Assembly: GCF_000447795.1 (NCBI RefSeq)
Contig: NZ_AUNI01000009.1
Coordinates: forward strand, 487,182-551,181
Direction of reading: 5' to 3'
DNA: 64,000 bases
Source of the DNA: Bacteriovorax sp. Seq25_V
GTDB lineage: Bacteria; Bdellovibrionota; Bacteriovoracia; Bacteriovoracales; Bacteriovoracaceae
Position numbers and translations under genes: made by a program. Shown piece by piece: positions 53,860 through 62,663 of the stretch (its first letter is position 1; each line of letters opens with the position of its first letter). A model generated the notes under the pieces. That model saw only the letters and a list, made by a program, of their open reading frames with translations, ran no database searches and had not been told where the DNA came from.

Positions 53860-54186
53860 ATGGGTAAAAAATTATATGTTGGAAACCTTCCATTTTCTGC
53901 AACTGAAGAATCACTACTAGACGCATTTTCTGCGTGTGGAACTGTAGATTCTGCAAAACTAATCATTGATAGAGAAACAGGTAGAAGCAAAGGTTTTGCT
54001 TTTGTTGAAATGTCTAATGATTCAGAAGCACTTGAAGCTATCGAGAAACTTGATGGTCAAGATTTTGGTGGACGTACAATGAGAGTAAACGAAGCTAAGC
54101 CAATGGAGCCACGTTCAGGTGGATTCGGTGGTGGAAATCGTGGCGGTGGAAACCGTGGCGGTGGATTTGGTGGCGGACGTTACTAA
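53860..54186 (+). CDS. RRM-domain RNA-binding protein with Gly-rich tail
   Basis: A 108-aa protein: one RNA recognition motif (residues 3-80) with RNP2 LYVGNL and RNP1 KGFAFVEM, followed by a Gly/Arg-rich tail of about 28 residues with GGGNRGG repeats, as in cyanobacterial Rbp and other bacterial glycine-rich RRM proteins. It should bind single-stranded RNA; relatives are often cold-induced. Start at ATG 53860 with GAGGAG upstream. The preceding 156-bp space holds no gene and may include a long leader. Confidence 0.92.
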   Translation: MGKKLYVGNLPFSATEESLLDAFSACGTVDSAKLIIDRETGRSKGFAFVEMSNDSEALEAIEKLDGQDFGGRTMRVNEAKPMEPRSGGFGGGNRGGGNRGGGFGGGRY

Positions 54187-54252
54187 GATCTAATTTTCAC
54201 AAGGTTCCGACAAGTACTTCTGTATTTGTTGGAACACTTTTCAAAAGTACCT

Positions 54253-54465
54253 ATGAAAGAATTCAAATTAAATAATGTCGACTTTATCCCTTTATGTGAT
54301 CTCCTAAAAGCAACTGGACTATGCCAAACAGGTGGTCATGCTAAGCTAGTGATTGGAGAAGGTGAGGTAACGGTTGACGGTCAAGTAGAGACTCGTAAGA
54401 GATGTAAGATCAATGCTGGTCAGACAATTTCTTTTGCTGGTCAAGAAATCAAAGTTCTAAAATAA
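54253..54465 (+). CDS. YbcJ-like S4-domain RNA-binding protein
   Basis: A 70-aa S4-domain protein of the YbcJ/RlbA kind, with FIPLCDLLKATGLCQTGGHAK and GEVTVDGQVETRKRCKI blocks. Start at ATG 54253 is chosen because it removes an unsupported N-terminal extension of nine residues. Likely binds structured RNA, perhaps rRNA. Monocistronic between the RRM protein and the nitroreductase. Confidence 0.88.
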   Translation: MKEFKLNNVDFIPLCDLLKATGLCQTGGHAKLVIGEGEVTVDGQVETRKRCKINAGQTISFAGQEIKVLK

Positions 54466-54523
54466 TTTCATTGCCTAGACAAGCTTCTGTATAAGTCATA
54501 AAATTTTGTGACGAGGAGTTTTT

Positions 54524-55300
54524 ATGTCTGATGAAACAGTTTTTACAAGAAAAATAGATACTGGCTACAGAGAACCAGAAGTTAAAATAGATTATAGCGA
54601 TTTTAAAAAAGTTATCGATTCAAGAAGAAGTGTGCGTGTCTTCAGTGATGAAGTTGTTCCTGATTCTGTGATTGAAAATGCTTTAGATGATGCTCTTAAA
54701 GCACCAAATTCTTCAAATCTTCAGCCGTGGCAATTTGTTTGGGTGAAAAGTTCTGAAGCAAAAAAGGAATTGGCAAAGTATTGCTTTTCACAAAATGGTG
54801 CACGCTCTGCTAATCATCTTATTGTATGTATAGCAAAGACTGGAACATGGAAGGAGCACTGTGCTTTAACTATTAAGCAAATGGAAGCTAGTGGAGCTGA
54901 CATTCCTGATGTTGTTCGCTCATATTACACAAAGCTTGCTCCATCTGCTTATGGAATGATGGGACCTTTTGGAGTTTTCTCACCAATTAAGTGGCTTCTT
55001 TATAATATTCTTGGAATTACAAAAGTGATGATTCGCGAACCAGTTTGGCCGAGTGATTTAAAAACATGGGCAGTGAAGTCGACAGCTCTTGCATGCGAGA
55101 ATCTCATGCTTTCTGTTCGAGCTCAAGGCTATGACGCTCTACCAATGGAAGGGTTTGATGCAAAGAGAGTACGTAAGATGTTAAAGCTTTCTTGTAAGGA
55201 TCATCCAATGATGGTGATTGGTGTCGGTCAAAGAGCATCAAATGGAATATATGGTCCACAGATGCGCTTTGATAAGAGCCGATTTATCTCGAAGGTTTAG
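54524..55300 (+). CDS. Nitroreductase family protein
   Basis: A 258-aa flavoprotein of the nitroreductase fold. The FMN-phosphate-binding SRRSVRVFSDE lies near residue 32, and APNSSNLQPWQFVWV near 65; the second FMN block with STALACENLMLSVRAQGYDALPMEG sits at about residue 190. It should use FMN and NAD(P)H to reduce quinones, nitro compounds or similar. Length is somewhat above the family average, with a longer helical insert at about 120-170. Its 3' end overlaps the convergent DUF1456 gene by 17 bp. Confidence 0.9.
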   Translation: MSDETVFTRKIDTGYREPEVKIDYSDFKKVIDSRRSVRVFSDEVVPDSVIENALDDALKAPNSSNLQPWQFVWVKSSEAKKELAKYCFSQNGARSANHLIVCIAKTGTWKEHCALTIKQMEASGADIPDVVRSYYTKLAPSAYGMMGPFGVFSPIKWLLYNILGITKVMIREPVWPSDLKTWAVKSTALACENLMLSVRAQGYDALPMEGFDAKRVRKMLKLSCKDHPMMVIGVGQRASNGIYGPQMRFDKSRFISKV

Positions 55301-55559
55301 GAAATGGGCTCGGGCCAGTTGAATTTTTCTCTGGTCTTTCTGGCCTTGGTCCTCTCATCTTAGTGATAAGGCCATTAAGAAACTTTCTTAGAACCTGATC
55401 TCCACATTCTTTATAATTTGGATGGTCTTCTTTACGAAATAGGGCCGATAGTTCGGTCTTTGTCATTTCAAAATCTGATAGTTTGAGGATATCAATAATA
55501 TCAGTATCTTTGAGAGAAAGAGCTACACGAATTTTCTTTAGAATATCATTATTTGTCAC
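55284..55559 (-). CDS. DUF1456 (YehS-like) protein
   Basis: A 91-aa protein starting at GTG 55559 with AAAGGAAA upstream. TNNDILKKIRVALSL at the start and FEMTKTELSALFRKEDHPNY in the middle match DUF1456 repeats, of which E. coli YehS has two; here there is one and the start of a second. The Arg/Pro-rich tail is unlike the family. Function is unknown. Confidence 0.85.
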   Translation of the reverse strand: MTNNDILKKIRVALSLKDTDIIDILKLSDFEMTKTELSALFRKEDHPNYKECGDQVLRKFLNGLITKMRGPRPERPEKNSTGPSPFPKPSR

Positions 55560-55660
55560 AATTATTTCCTTTCTAGGTTTTCTACTATTTTTGAATTTTC
55601 TTCGCAATGAATATCTTTTAAATGACTAAAGTTTTCAGTGTTTTAACCGATAAAAACACT

Positions 55661-57163
55661 ATGGAATACATTTTAAATAACGCTCTTTTAATAGGGTCTA
55701 TTTTATTACTAATTAGCGTTTACTTTAGTAAGTCTTCATCACGATTTGGACTTCCTATACTTGTATTCTTTCTCTTTGTTGGAATTGCTGCTGGAAGTGA
55801 GGGGATAGGAGGCATTGCCTACGAAAACTATGAACTTACTCACTCTCTGTCTCTTCTCGCAATCTGCCTTATTATTTTTTCAGGTGGTCTATTAACAAAG
55901 TCTCAAGATATTCGACCTGTCCTACGCAGTGGAATCTCCCTATCATCTTTGGGTGTTGTTATTACGACGGCCTCAATTGGTATTTTTTGTTATTATTTAT
56001 TTTCGGTACCTATTTTTGAATCTCTATTAATTGGTGCAATTCTTTCTTCAACTGATGCTGCTGCAGTTTTCACAGCGTTTAGAGATCGAAACTTCCAAGT
56101 TTCAAAAAATGTTCGCTATACTCTTGAATTAGAATCGGGGAGTAACGATCCTATGGCCTATCTTTTGGTCACGGTTTTCCTTGGGTTTTATCAACAGAAG
56201 ATGTCTTTTAATTTTGATACTCTTCAGTTCTTTGTTGCGAATCCTATTATCGGTTTTTGTGGAGGAGTTGCTTTTTTTAGACTCTTTAAATTTTTAAATG
56301 ATAAAGTACTACTTGATTTTCAAGGACTATATCCTGCCGTTGCATTGGGCTTTGTTTTCTTAACATATTCAACAGTGACGCTATTTCATGGAAATGGTCT
56401 TCTAGCCGTTTATCTTTTTGGCCTGAACGTTGGTAATTCAAAAATTCCTCATAAGAACTCACTTGTTTCTTTCTTTGATGGTATGTCTTGGCTGTGTCAG
56501 ATAGGGCTTTTTATTATGCTGGGGATGTTGGTTTTTCCATCACGTCTATTAAGTATTGCTCCTGCTGGTTTTGCTTTAGCTCTATTTTCAATCTTTATTG
56601 CACGACCAATAGCTGTTCACATTTCCTTAGCTTTTTCTAAGTTTAAAATGAAGGAAAAGGCCTTAATATCGTGGGCCGGACTAAAAGGAGCGACTCCAAT
56701 TGTGTTTGCAAGTTTAGTTGCTACTCATGTTGGAAATGAAGCAAATTTTATTTTTGATGTTGTTTTCTTTGCAGTTCTTGTCTCGGCCTTGATGCAAGGA
56801 TCGACAATCAACTTTGTTGCAAAGAAGCTGGAATTACTTTTTGAGTGTGTCCACGATCCGGACTTTCCTGTCGATATGGAAGTTCTAGCACAGACCAAAA
56901 GTGGTATTGGTGAATTTCAAATTAAGGCAGAGGATTTTGCCGTTAACAAGAAAATATATGAACTTGGACTGCCAAGAGGTGCACGTATAATTTTTGTCAA
57001 GCGAAGTGGAAGCTTTGTCATACCTGATGGACAAACATCGTTAAAAGAGCATGATAAGATTCTTTTTGTGACGCAACAAAAAGAAGAGGTCGAATTGACC
57101 GTCAATGCTTTTAGTCTTGGTCTTGAAGAGCAAGCTATTATTTTGCCTGAAGATATTGCTTAG
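55661..57163 (+). CDS. NhaP2/CvrA-type K+/H+ antiporter
   Basis: A 500-aa inner-membrane antiporter. About 12 spans with SSTDAAAVF (about residue 137) and ESGSNDPMAY (about 160), the CPA1 ion-binding motifs. The C-terminal 110 residues hold a TrkA-C-like regulatory domain (YELGLPRGARIIFVKRSGSF, LFVTQQ). The start at 55661 is chosen because it lines up with the N-terminus of NhaP2; an in-frame ATG at 55622 is possible and neither has a strong ribosome binding site. Role: potassium and pH balance. Confidence 0.88.
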   Translation: MEYILNNALLIGSILLLISVYFSKSSSRFGLPILVFFLFVGIAAGSEGIGGIAYENYELTHSLSLLAICLIIFSGGLLTKSQDIRPVLRSGISLSSLGVVITTASIGIFCYYLFSVPIFESLLIGAILSSTDAAAVFTAFRDRNFQVSKNVRYTLELESGSNDPMAYLLVTVFLGFYQQKMSFNFDTLQFFVANPIIGFCGGVAFFRLFKFLNDKVLLDFQGLYPAVALGFVFLTYSTVTLFHGNGLLAVYLFGLNVGNSKIPHKNSLVSFFDGMSWLCQIGLFIMLGMLVFPSRLLSIAPAGFALALFSIFIARPIAVHISLAFSKFKMKEKALISWAGLKGATPIVFASLVATHVGNEANFIFDVVFFAVLVSALMQGSTINFVAKKLELLFECVHDPDFPVDMEVLAQTKSGIGEFQIKAEDFAVNKKIYELGLPRGARIIFVKRSGSFVIPDGQTSLKEHDKILFVTQQKEEVELTVNAFSLGLEEQAIILPEDIA

Positions 57164-57220
57164 TTCTATAAAATTTACCGATTTCTTTATTTGGTACTCC
57201 CTTAATGTTAGTCTGGCTAA

Positions 57221-58033
57221 ATGTGGACTAAAATTTTATCTATAATTGCTATTTCATCTTCTGTTTTTGCGGGCTTTGGGCCAGGATTCCCTGGTGGAAT
57301 CGATATCGACCATGATCCTCGCTGGAAAGATCCGTACATTGTTCAGAGACTAAATGTTTCAAGTTGTATAATCGAACTATCAGATGAAAAGATATTATTA
57401 AATAAGAAGAAGTTCTCTCAAGAGGAGCTGTTTTTTCTAGTTTCTCAAACAGAGAAAGGAAGAGAGGTTGTTGAAAAACTAATTCCACTTCTTGAAAGTA
57501 ATGCCGTCACAATTAAACATCTAAGTTATTCTCAGCGAAGACAGAGAGGGCTAAAGCCACAAACTGCGGCTCTTTATGATTTTACAGAAACCCCAGCTGC
57601 TATCTATGTTGATTTTGATGATGAGATTGGGCTTGTTTCTCATTTCTTTGTTCACGAAGCTAGTCATGCTCTTGATCCTCTTATTCCATTTGAATACGAA
57701 CAAGATCTAGCTGAGTACGAAAGATATCGTGCTATTTATAATTCTTTAGGCCTCGATATAGAACCAATGAAAGAACTTACAGATGAAGAGTTAGAGTTAA
57801 TCTCATCAGCTTATAGTAGGAAACAAAAACTTTCTCAAAAACATGCGTATCGTGCAGAAAGGTATGCTTTTGATGAACAAGGTATTCATACAAGAGAAGT
57901 TCTCGCTTCGGAGAACTGCTATCCAAGTTATATTGAAGAACACAAAGAAAAGAACGGTCTTAAGTTGACTTCTGAAACGCCTGATTCTCATATCTTTAAT
58001 AGCTATGGTATTGACCCGAGCAATATCGAGTGA
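57221..58033 (+). CDS. Exported putative zinc metalloprotease (HEASH motif)
   Basis: A 270-aa protein with a signal peptide (cleavage near VFAGF), then a zinc-binding HExxH at residues 145-149 (VHEASHALDP), preceded by a hydrophobic strand and followed about 64 residues later by Glu213 in RAERYAFDEQ, which could be the third ligand. This layout fits a gluzincin-type peptidase but no named family was recognised. It could act in the periplasm or outside the cell. The stop abuts the convergent thioesterase-like gene directly. Confidence 0.65.
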   Translation: MWTKILSIIAISSSVFAGFGPGFPGGIDIDHDPRWKDPYIVQRLNVSSCIIELSDEKILLNKKKFSQEELFFLVSQTEKGREVVEKLIPLLESNAVTIKHLSYSQRRQRGLKPQTAALYDFTETPAAIYVDFDDEIGLVSHFFVHEASHALDPLIPFEYEQDLAEYERYRAIYNSLGLDIEPMKELTDEELELISSAYSRKQKLSQKHAYRAERYAFDEQGIHTREVLASENCYPSYIEEHKEKNGLKLTSETPDSHIFNSYGIDPSNIE

Positions 58034-58486
58034 TTACTTTTTCTTTTTTCTAATCCAAAGCTTTTTTGAAACTTTCGCAATAATAGTATTAGTATTATCG
58101 ATTATATTAACTTCGAATACTGGCTCATCTTTTCCGTTTGCCTCAACTCTTTTGATAATTTCTTGGATCTCATTATCTGGGATTTGAAAGTGAGCATGAA
58201 CCTGACCTTTTCCAGGTGAAATAAAGTCGATTGTCGCACTTTTATCCCATACAAGATATTCCCTACCAAGTTTGTTCATTGCAATCAGCATAAAGAAAGG
58301 GTCACACATTGAGTATAGTGAGCCTCCAAACTGAGTGCCAACATAGTTTTGATTTGTAATTTTCAATTTCATAGAAACATGAAAATTCGTGTAATCACCA
58401 GTTGGTAAATGTACTTTGATTCCAGCTCCTATGAATGGAGGATAAAGATTGATGAGTGTTGGAAACTTTTTTAGTAGTTTTTGCAC
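58034..58486 (-). CDS. DUF4442 hotdog-fold thioesterase-like protein
   Basis: A 150-aa protein of the DUF4442/YiiD C-terminal type, a hotdog-fold family related to acyl-CoA thioesterases. Markers: PPFIGAGIKV, VGTQFGGSLYSMCDPFFMLIAM and VWDKSATIDFISPGKG. The catalytic Asp/Asn is likely the D of CDPF. The Lys-rich C-terminus is unusual. It follows the M24 gene after 2 bp, so both are probably cotranscribed. Confidence 0.85.
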   Translation of the reverse strand: MQKLLKKFPTLINLYPPFIGAGIKVHLPTGDYTNFHVSMKLKITNQNYVGTQFGGSLYSMCDPFFMLIAMNKLGREYLVWDKSATIDFISPGKGQVHAHFQIPDNEIQEIIKRVEANGKDEPVFEVNIIDNTNTIIAKVSKKLWIRKKKK

Positions 58487-58488
58487 AA

Positions 58489-59148
58489 TTAATCTCCAAT
58501 AAGGATATCTTCAAAGAAAGTTCCATATCCTGTTTCGTCATGAATCAAATGTATTTCAAGTATCCAAGTATTTTCAATTGGGTGAAAGTCAACCTCATCT
58601 AAAGAGCCACGATAGTGTATATGATGGGGAAAATCTCCAATGCGATGACCGGCCATTTTTGTATTTAATGTATAACCCATCTCTTTGGCGATTTGTGATG
58701 CTTTATCATAGAGCTGTGCACCAGTTATCGTTTCTTCTTTCCAAATTTTTGCTGTTTTATTGAAGACTTCTTTTGAAGCATTAGCTAAAAAATTAAATTT
58801 TTCTCCATTGCAGAACGTTTCACCATAGTCTGCTTCATGACCATCTAAAATAGGGCCAATATCGATAAAAAATACGTCATCTTCTTGAAGTGTAATACCT
58901 TCATCTGAAGTATCACGAAATGATTTGTTAGTATTGATTCCAATTCTAAATTTAGTTGGGTGCCAAAATTTCGTCGATCCAGCTTTGTTGAATACTCCTT
59001 CAAGACGTGTTTTGGCCTCGTTCTCTGTGATGCCAAGGGGAAGATTTTTTGCAAAATCTTTTACAATTTGAATCGTCTGAATACGTGACTTCTGCAGTAT
59101 TGTATTGGAGAATTTTGAGCTGTTTGCTTCAAGTATTTTTTGAGTCAT
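58489..59148 (-). CDS. M24-family metallopeptidase (pita-bread fold)
   Basis: A 219-aa protein with the M24 pita-bread fold and its metal ligands: two aspartates (FIDIGP and EADYGE), histidine in AGHRIGDFPHH, and two glutamates in ILEIHLIHDE and FFEDILI. It lacks the N-terminal domain of aminopeptidase P. Methionine aminopeptidase is unlikely because the sequence differs in the substrate loop. It probably cleaves X-Pro or similar peptides. Its ATG lies only 34 bp from the divergent DUF481 start, with TATAAT just upstream, so its mRNA may be leaderless. Confidence 0.85.
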   Translation of the reverse strand: MTQKILEANSSKFSNTILQKSRIQTIQIVKDFAKNLPLGITENEAKTRLEGVFNKAGSTKFWHPTKFRIGINTNKSFRDTSDEGITLQEDDVFFIDIGPILDGHEADYGETFCNGEKFNFLANASKEVFNKTAKIWKEETITGAQLYDKASQIAKEMGYTLNTKMAGHRIGDFPHHIHYRGSLDEVDFHPIENTWILEIHLIHDETGYGTFFEDILIGD

Positions 59149-59182
59149 ACTATATTATACATTTTTTTATAAGGAGATAAAT

Positions 59183-59890
59183 ATGAGATTTTCATTAATT
59201 GCTGCACTCGTTTGCTTGAGCATGAATACATATGCAAAATTTTCAAGTGAAGATAGTGTTCTTATTAATTTAACTGGTGGAAATACTGAACAAGAAACAT
59301 ATGCTCTGAAGTCTATTAATAAGTATGAAGTATCTTCAAAGCAAGCTTTCGAACTCCTGGGCAATTATAATTATGGTGAATCAGAAGGTAAAAGAAGTAT
59401 TGAAAATTGGCTTGTCGGTTTAAGATACGACTATTCTCTTACTGAAACTAATGCAATGTTTTTAGGCCAATCAATGGAAGCGGATAGGTTTATTGATATT
59501 AAGAGAAGATATAATACTGACTTTGGTTATAAGCACCACTTTGTAAAAACAGATAACTTTTCATTACTTTCTGAGCTAGGTTATCGTTATGAAATCAGAA
59601 AAAATACAGATGAAACAGTTGCTGACAAAAAGACAAGTAAAGTACGTGCATACGTAGAAGCAAATCATAAGTATGATGAAAAAATAAGTTACAAATTCTG
59701 GGCGGAGTATGTTTCAAGTTTCTCTGAATCAAAAGATTACTTACTTAATTTAGAACCATCTATAATCGTAAATCTAACCTCAATTCTTTCTATGAAGTCA
59801 GCCTACCTTTGGAAGTATGACAATGCGCCTGTTGAGGGAAAAGGTAAGTCTGACTACAACTACACTTTGACTCTTATCGCAAAGTTCTAA
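59183..59890 (+). CDS. DUF481 (YdiY-like) outer-membrane protein
   Basis: A 235-aa exported barrel: signal peptide ending near YAKFS, the LINLTGGNTEQETYAL opening of DUF481, and alternating beta-strands ending TLIAKF. A full AAGGAG precedes ATG 59183. Such proteins are acid- or salt-linked small outer-membrane barrels of unknown function. A hairpin terminator follows. Confidence 0.85.
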   Translation: MRFSLIAALVCLSMNTYAKFSSEDSVLINLTGGNTEQETYALKSINKYEVSSKQAFELLGNYNYGESEGKRSIENWLVGLRYDYSLTETNAMFLGQSMEADRFIDIKRRYNTDFGYKHHFVKTDNFSLLSELGYRYEIRKNTDETVADKKTSKVRAYVEANHKYDEKISYKFWAEYVSSFSESKDYLLNLEPSIIVNLTSILSMKSAYLWKYDNAPVEGKGKSDYNYTLTLIAKF

Positions 59891-59898
59891 TACGCTTG

Positions 59899-59923
59899 AG
59901 GGGTTAGGTTATACCTAATCCCT
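59899..59923 (+). terminator. Intrinsic terminator
   Basis: An 11-bp stem with one G-U pair (59899-59909 with 59913-59923), 3-base loop and a following TTTCTTGCTTTCTT tail, 9 bp after the DUF481 stop. Confidence 0.75.
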
Positions 59924-59969
59924 TTCTTGCTTTCTTGTTCTCTCACTTTTCGTCCTATATCTTATCTTC

Positions 59970-61088
59970 ATGGACACAAAGAATAATTCGCTAGATCTTC
60001 TAATCAAACTATTAAACATCGACTCTAAAACACGCAATGTTGCAGGGGTGAACAAAGTTCAGTCAATTGTCGAAAGTCAGCTGAAAGAATTAGGTTTTCA
60101 AATTAAACGACATTCAAACGCCGAATACGGTGATTTATTAGTCGCAGAATTTAAAGGGATGAAGAAAGAGTTTATCACTATGATTTGTCATGCTGATACT
60201 GTCTTTTCTCCATTAACTGATAATGTTCACTCAGAGCTAAGTGACGAGCGGTTGTATGGCCCTGGGGTTATTGATGATAAAGGTGGAATTTGTGTAATCC
60301 TTTCTGCTGTAAAATCATTTTTAAAGTATAATTCTTCTTTGATTTATGGACTAAGAATCGTTTCATCTCCTAATGAAGAGATTGGATCAGTTGGATTTCA
60401 TGAAAAGTTTAATGAATTGAAAAAAGATTCTCCAATTATATTAGGCTTCGAGCCGAGTAATGAGAAGGGTGATATTATTGTCGGGAGAAAAGGAAATCGC
60501 TGGTACGACATTCATGTTACCGGACAAAAAGCTCACGCAGGTAGAACTTTTGAAGCTGGTGTAAATGCCTGCGGACAGCTAAGTTCCCAACTTCATGAAA
60601 TAAATAAGCTAACAAACTTAGATAAAGGAATAACTGTCAACATCGGGAAAATATCAGGTGGTGATACTTATAATGTCGTGAGCGACGAAGCATATGGTCA
60701 ATTAGATATTAGATTCTCGACATTCGAAGATCGAGATCATATTTGTGGTCAAGTCGAAGAACTTCTAGAAGACTCTAGTTTCGATGCAAATATCAAATTC
60801 AATGTGGTCGACGATTGTCCACCATTTCCAAAAAACAATACAACAAAAAATATTATTAATGAATATCTCGACATTATATACGAGTTGGAAGGAAGGAGAG
60901 TGTCTGCGATAAGTGTCGGTGGAGCATCTGATTGTAATCATTTTAGCTCTTCTGATAGTTTTATTATAGATGGTCTAGGTCCAATAGGTGGCGGTATGCA
61001 TACTGACAGCGAGTTTATTGATCTAAAAAGTTTAAGAACTCGGGCAGAGGCAGTTGATAAATTACTGATGAGACTACAAAGAGTGTAA
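59970..61088 (+). CDS. M20-family metallopeptidase (carboxypeptidase G2-like)
   Basis: A 372-aa dinuclear zinc peptidase. The ligand and catalytic set is complete: His in ICHADTVF, Asp in GPGVIDDKGG, Glu-Glu in PNEEIGS, Glu in GFEPSN, and His in GGGMHTDSEF. The order and spacing match carboxypeptidase G2/ArgE-like enzymes that cleave N-acyl-amino acids or dipeptides. No signal peptide. It starts a run with a GNAT acetyltransferase (19 bp later), a racemase and a LysR regulator; together they suggest acylation/deacylation and racemisation of an amino acid. Confidence 0.9.
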   Translation: MDTKNNSLDLLIKLLNIDSKTRNVAGVNKVQSIVESQLKELGFQIKRHSNAEYGDLLVAEFKGMKKEFITMICHADTVFSPLTDNVHSELSDERLYGPGVIDDKGGICVILSAVKSFLKYNSSLIYGLRIVSSPNEEIGSVGFHEKFNELKKDSPIILGFEPSNEKGDIIVGRKGNRWYDIHVTGQKAHAGRTFEAGVNACGQLSSQLHEINKLTNLDKGITVNIGKISGGDTYNVVSDEAYGQLDIRFSTFEDRDHICGQVEELLEDSSFDANIKFNVVDDCPPFPKNNTTKNIINEYLDIIYELEGRRVSAISVGGASDCNHFSSSDSFIIDGLGPIGGGMHTDSEFIDLKSLRTRAEAVDKLLMRLQRV

Positions 61089-61107
61089 AAAAATATAAGG
61101 ATTAAAA

Positions 61108-61536
61108 ATGGAAATAAAAAAATATTTACCAAAAGAATTAAAAACAGCAGAAGTTCAAGAGTTAACAGAATTTTTATTTGTTAATCTTGATGAATTTAGA
61201 GACTCCAGAGAAGATATCTTGGAGTGCATTAACTACGTTGATTCGAGTCACTATGGTGGGAGCATTTACCTTTGTCGAGAAGAGGGGCGCTTACTTGGAG
61301 CAGTTGTTGTTAACAATACAGGAATGAAGAGATTTATTCCTGAGCATATCCTTGTTTATATTGCAGTGGATGAGAACTGTAGAGGAAAGGGAATTGGAGG
61401 AAAGTTACTATCTGCTGTTAAAGAAGATTTGAGTGGATCAATTGCTCTGCATGTTGAACCACATAACCCGGCCAAGAAGCTCTACGAGAGGGAAGGATTC
61501 ACAAATAAGTACTTAGAAATGAGGTTCGCACAATAA
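61108..61536 (+). CDS. GNAT family N-acetyltransferase
   Basis: A 142-aa acetyltransferase with the acetyl-CoA loop CRGKGIGGKLL near residue 91, preceded by the ILVYIAVDE strand and followed by ALHVEPHNPAKKLYEREGF, the usual substrate-side motif. Substrate unknown. It lies between the M20 peptidase and the racemase, whose start follows without a gap. This suggests it acylates the amino acid that the neighbours hydrolyse or racemise. Confidence 0.88.
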   Translation: MEIKKYLPKELKTAEVQELTEFLFVNLDEFRDSREDILECINYVDSSHYGGSIYLCREEGRLLGAVVVNNTGMKRFIPEHILVYIAVDENCRGKGIGGKLLSAVKEDLSGSIALHVEPHNPAKKLYEREGFTNKYLEMRFAQ

Positions 61537-62607
61537 ATGGCACATATAAAACTTTATCGAGAGAGACTTAAGAAGAATTATGATGAATTAAAAAAGATTC
61601 TTGAGCGTGAAAAAATTGAGTGGGGAATTGTAACAAAGCTTTTGTGTGGAAATGAAAAGTTTCTTGAAGAAGTTATTAATCTTGGAAACCTCGAGCTTCA
61701 TGATTCTCGCATTACTAATTTGAAGCGAATTAAAAAAATAAATAATGAAATTCAAACTGTATACATAAAGCCTCCCGCAAAGAGATATGTTAAGAGTATT
61801 GTTGAGTTTGCAGATGTCAGTTTAAATACAGAGCTTGAGACGATTCTCTTATTGAATGAAGAAGCACGCCGACAATCTAAAGTTCACAAAATTATTATTA
61901 TGATTGAGCTAGGAGATTTGAGAGAGGGGATTTTAGGAAGTGAACTTGAAAATTTTTATTCAAAAATATTTGAACTCAAAAATATAGAAATTGTAGGGCT
62001 GGGAAGCAATTTTAATTGTCTAAATGGCGTGATGCCTAGCCAAGATAAGTTAATTCAGTTATCCCTCTATAAAAGCTTGTTGGAAGCACGATTTAATAAA
62101 TCGATTCCATTTGTCTCAGGAGGATCAACTGTTGTTCTACCTCTCATTAGAAAGAAGACTGTCCCAAAATCTATAAATCACTTCAGAATTGGAGAAGCAT
62201 TGTATTTTGGGAAAGATCTTATGTCTGGAAATACATTCTCTAACATGAGAGATGATGTTTTCGAACTCAATGCACAAATTATTGAATTAATGAAAAAGCC
62301 GATGACTCCATTTGGGGAGTTTGGTGAGAACCCATCGGGTGACATGTATGAACCCTCTGAAGATGAAGTCGTTAGCGAAAGTTATCGAGCGATTATTGAT
62401 GTCGGACTGTTAGATGTTAATCCAAGCTTTATATTTCCACATGATGAAGCGATCAAAATAATTGGAGCAAGTTCAGATATGATCGTCCTCGATTTGGGAA
62501 ATAACAAAAAAAAATATTCAGTCGGAGATGATTTGAAGTTTAATCTCAAGTATATGGGAGCCTTAAGTTTGATTAATTCTAAATATATCGATAAAACGGT
62601 AAGTTAG
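61537..62607 (+). CDS. PLP-dependent racemase (alanine/ornithine racemase family)
   Basis: A 356-aa PLP enzyme of the alanine racemase N-terminal fold, closest in pattern to the ornithine/YhfX-like group. The PLP lysine is Lys34 in GIVTKLLCGN, and SGGSTVVLP plus INHFRIGEALYFG form the phosphate-binding and late blocks. It lacks a full alanine racemase C-terminal domain. It should racemise a D/L amino acid other than alanine. It is immediately after the GNAT gene. Confidence 0.85.
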   Translation: MAHIKLYRERLKKNYDELKKILEREKIEWGIVTKLLCGNEKFLEEVINLGNLELHDSRITNLKRIKKINNEIQTVYIKPPAKRYVKSIVEFADVSLNTELETILLLNEEARRQSKVHKIIIMIELGDLREGILGSELENFYSKIFELKNIEIVGLGSNFNCLNGVMPSQDKLIQLSLYKSLLEARFNKSIPFVSGGSTVVLPLIRKKTVPKSINHFRIGEALYFGKDLMSGNTFSNMRDDVFELNAQIIELMKKPMTPFGEFGENPSGDMYEPSEDEVVSESYRAIIDVGLLDVNPSFIFPHDEAIKIIGASSDMIVLDLGNNKKKYSVGDDLKFNLKYMGALSLINSKYIDKTVS

Positions 62608-62663
62608 AGGATTTAACATATTTTGGTTCTTGTGTTAGGTTTAAACTAACAGAGGAAATTGTT

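Noticed and set aside
53723..53920. 65-codon open frame before the RRM gene
   Set aside because: It runs into the RRM gene in another frame, has no good start signal and looks unlike a protein.
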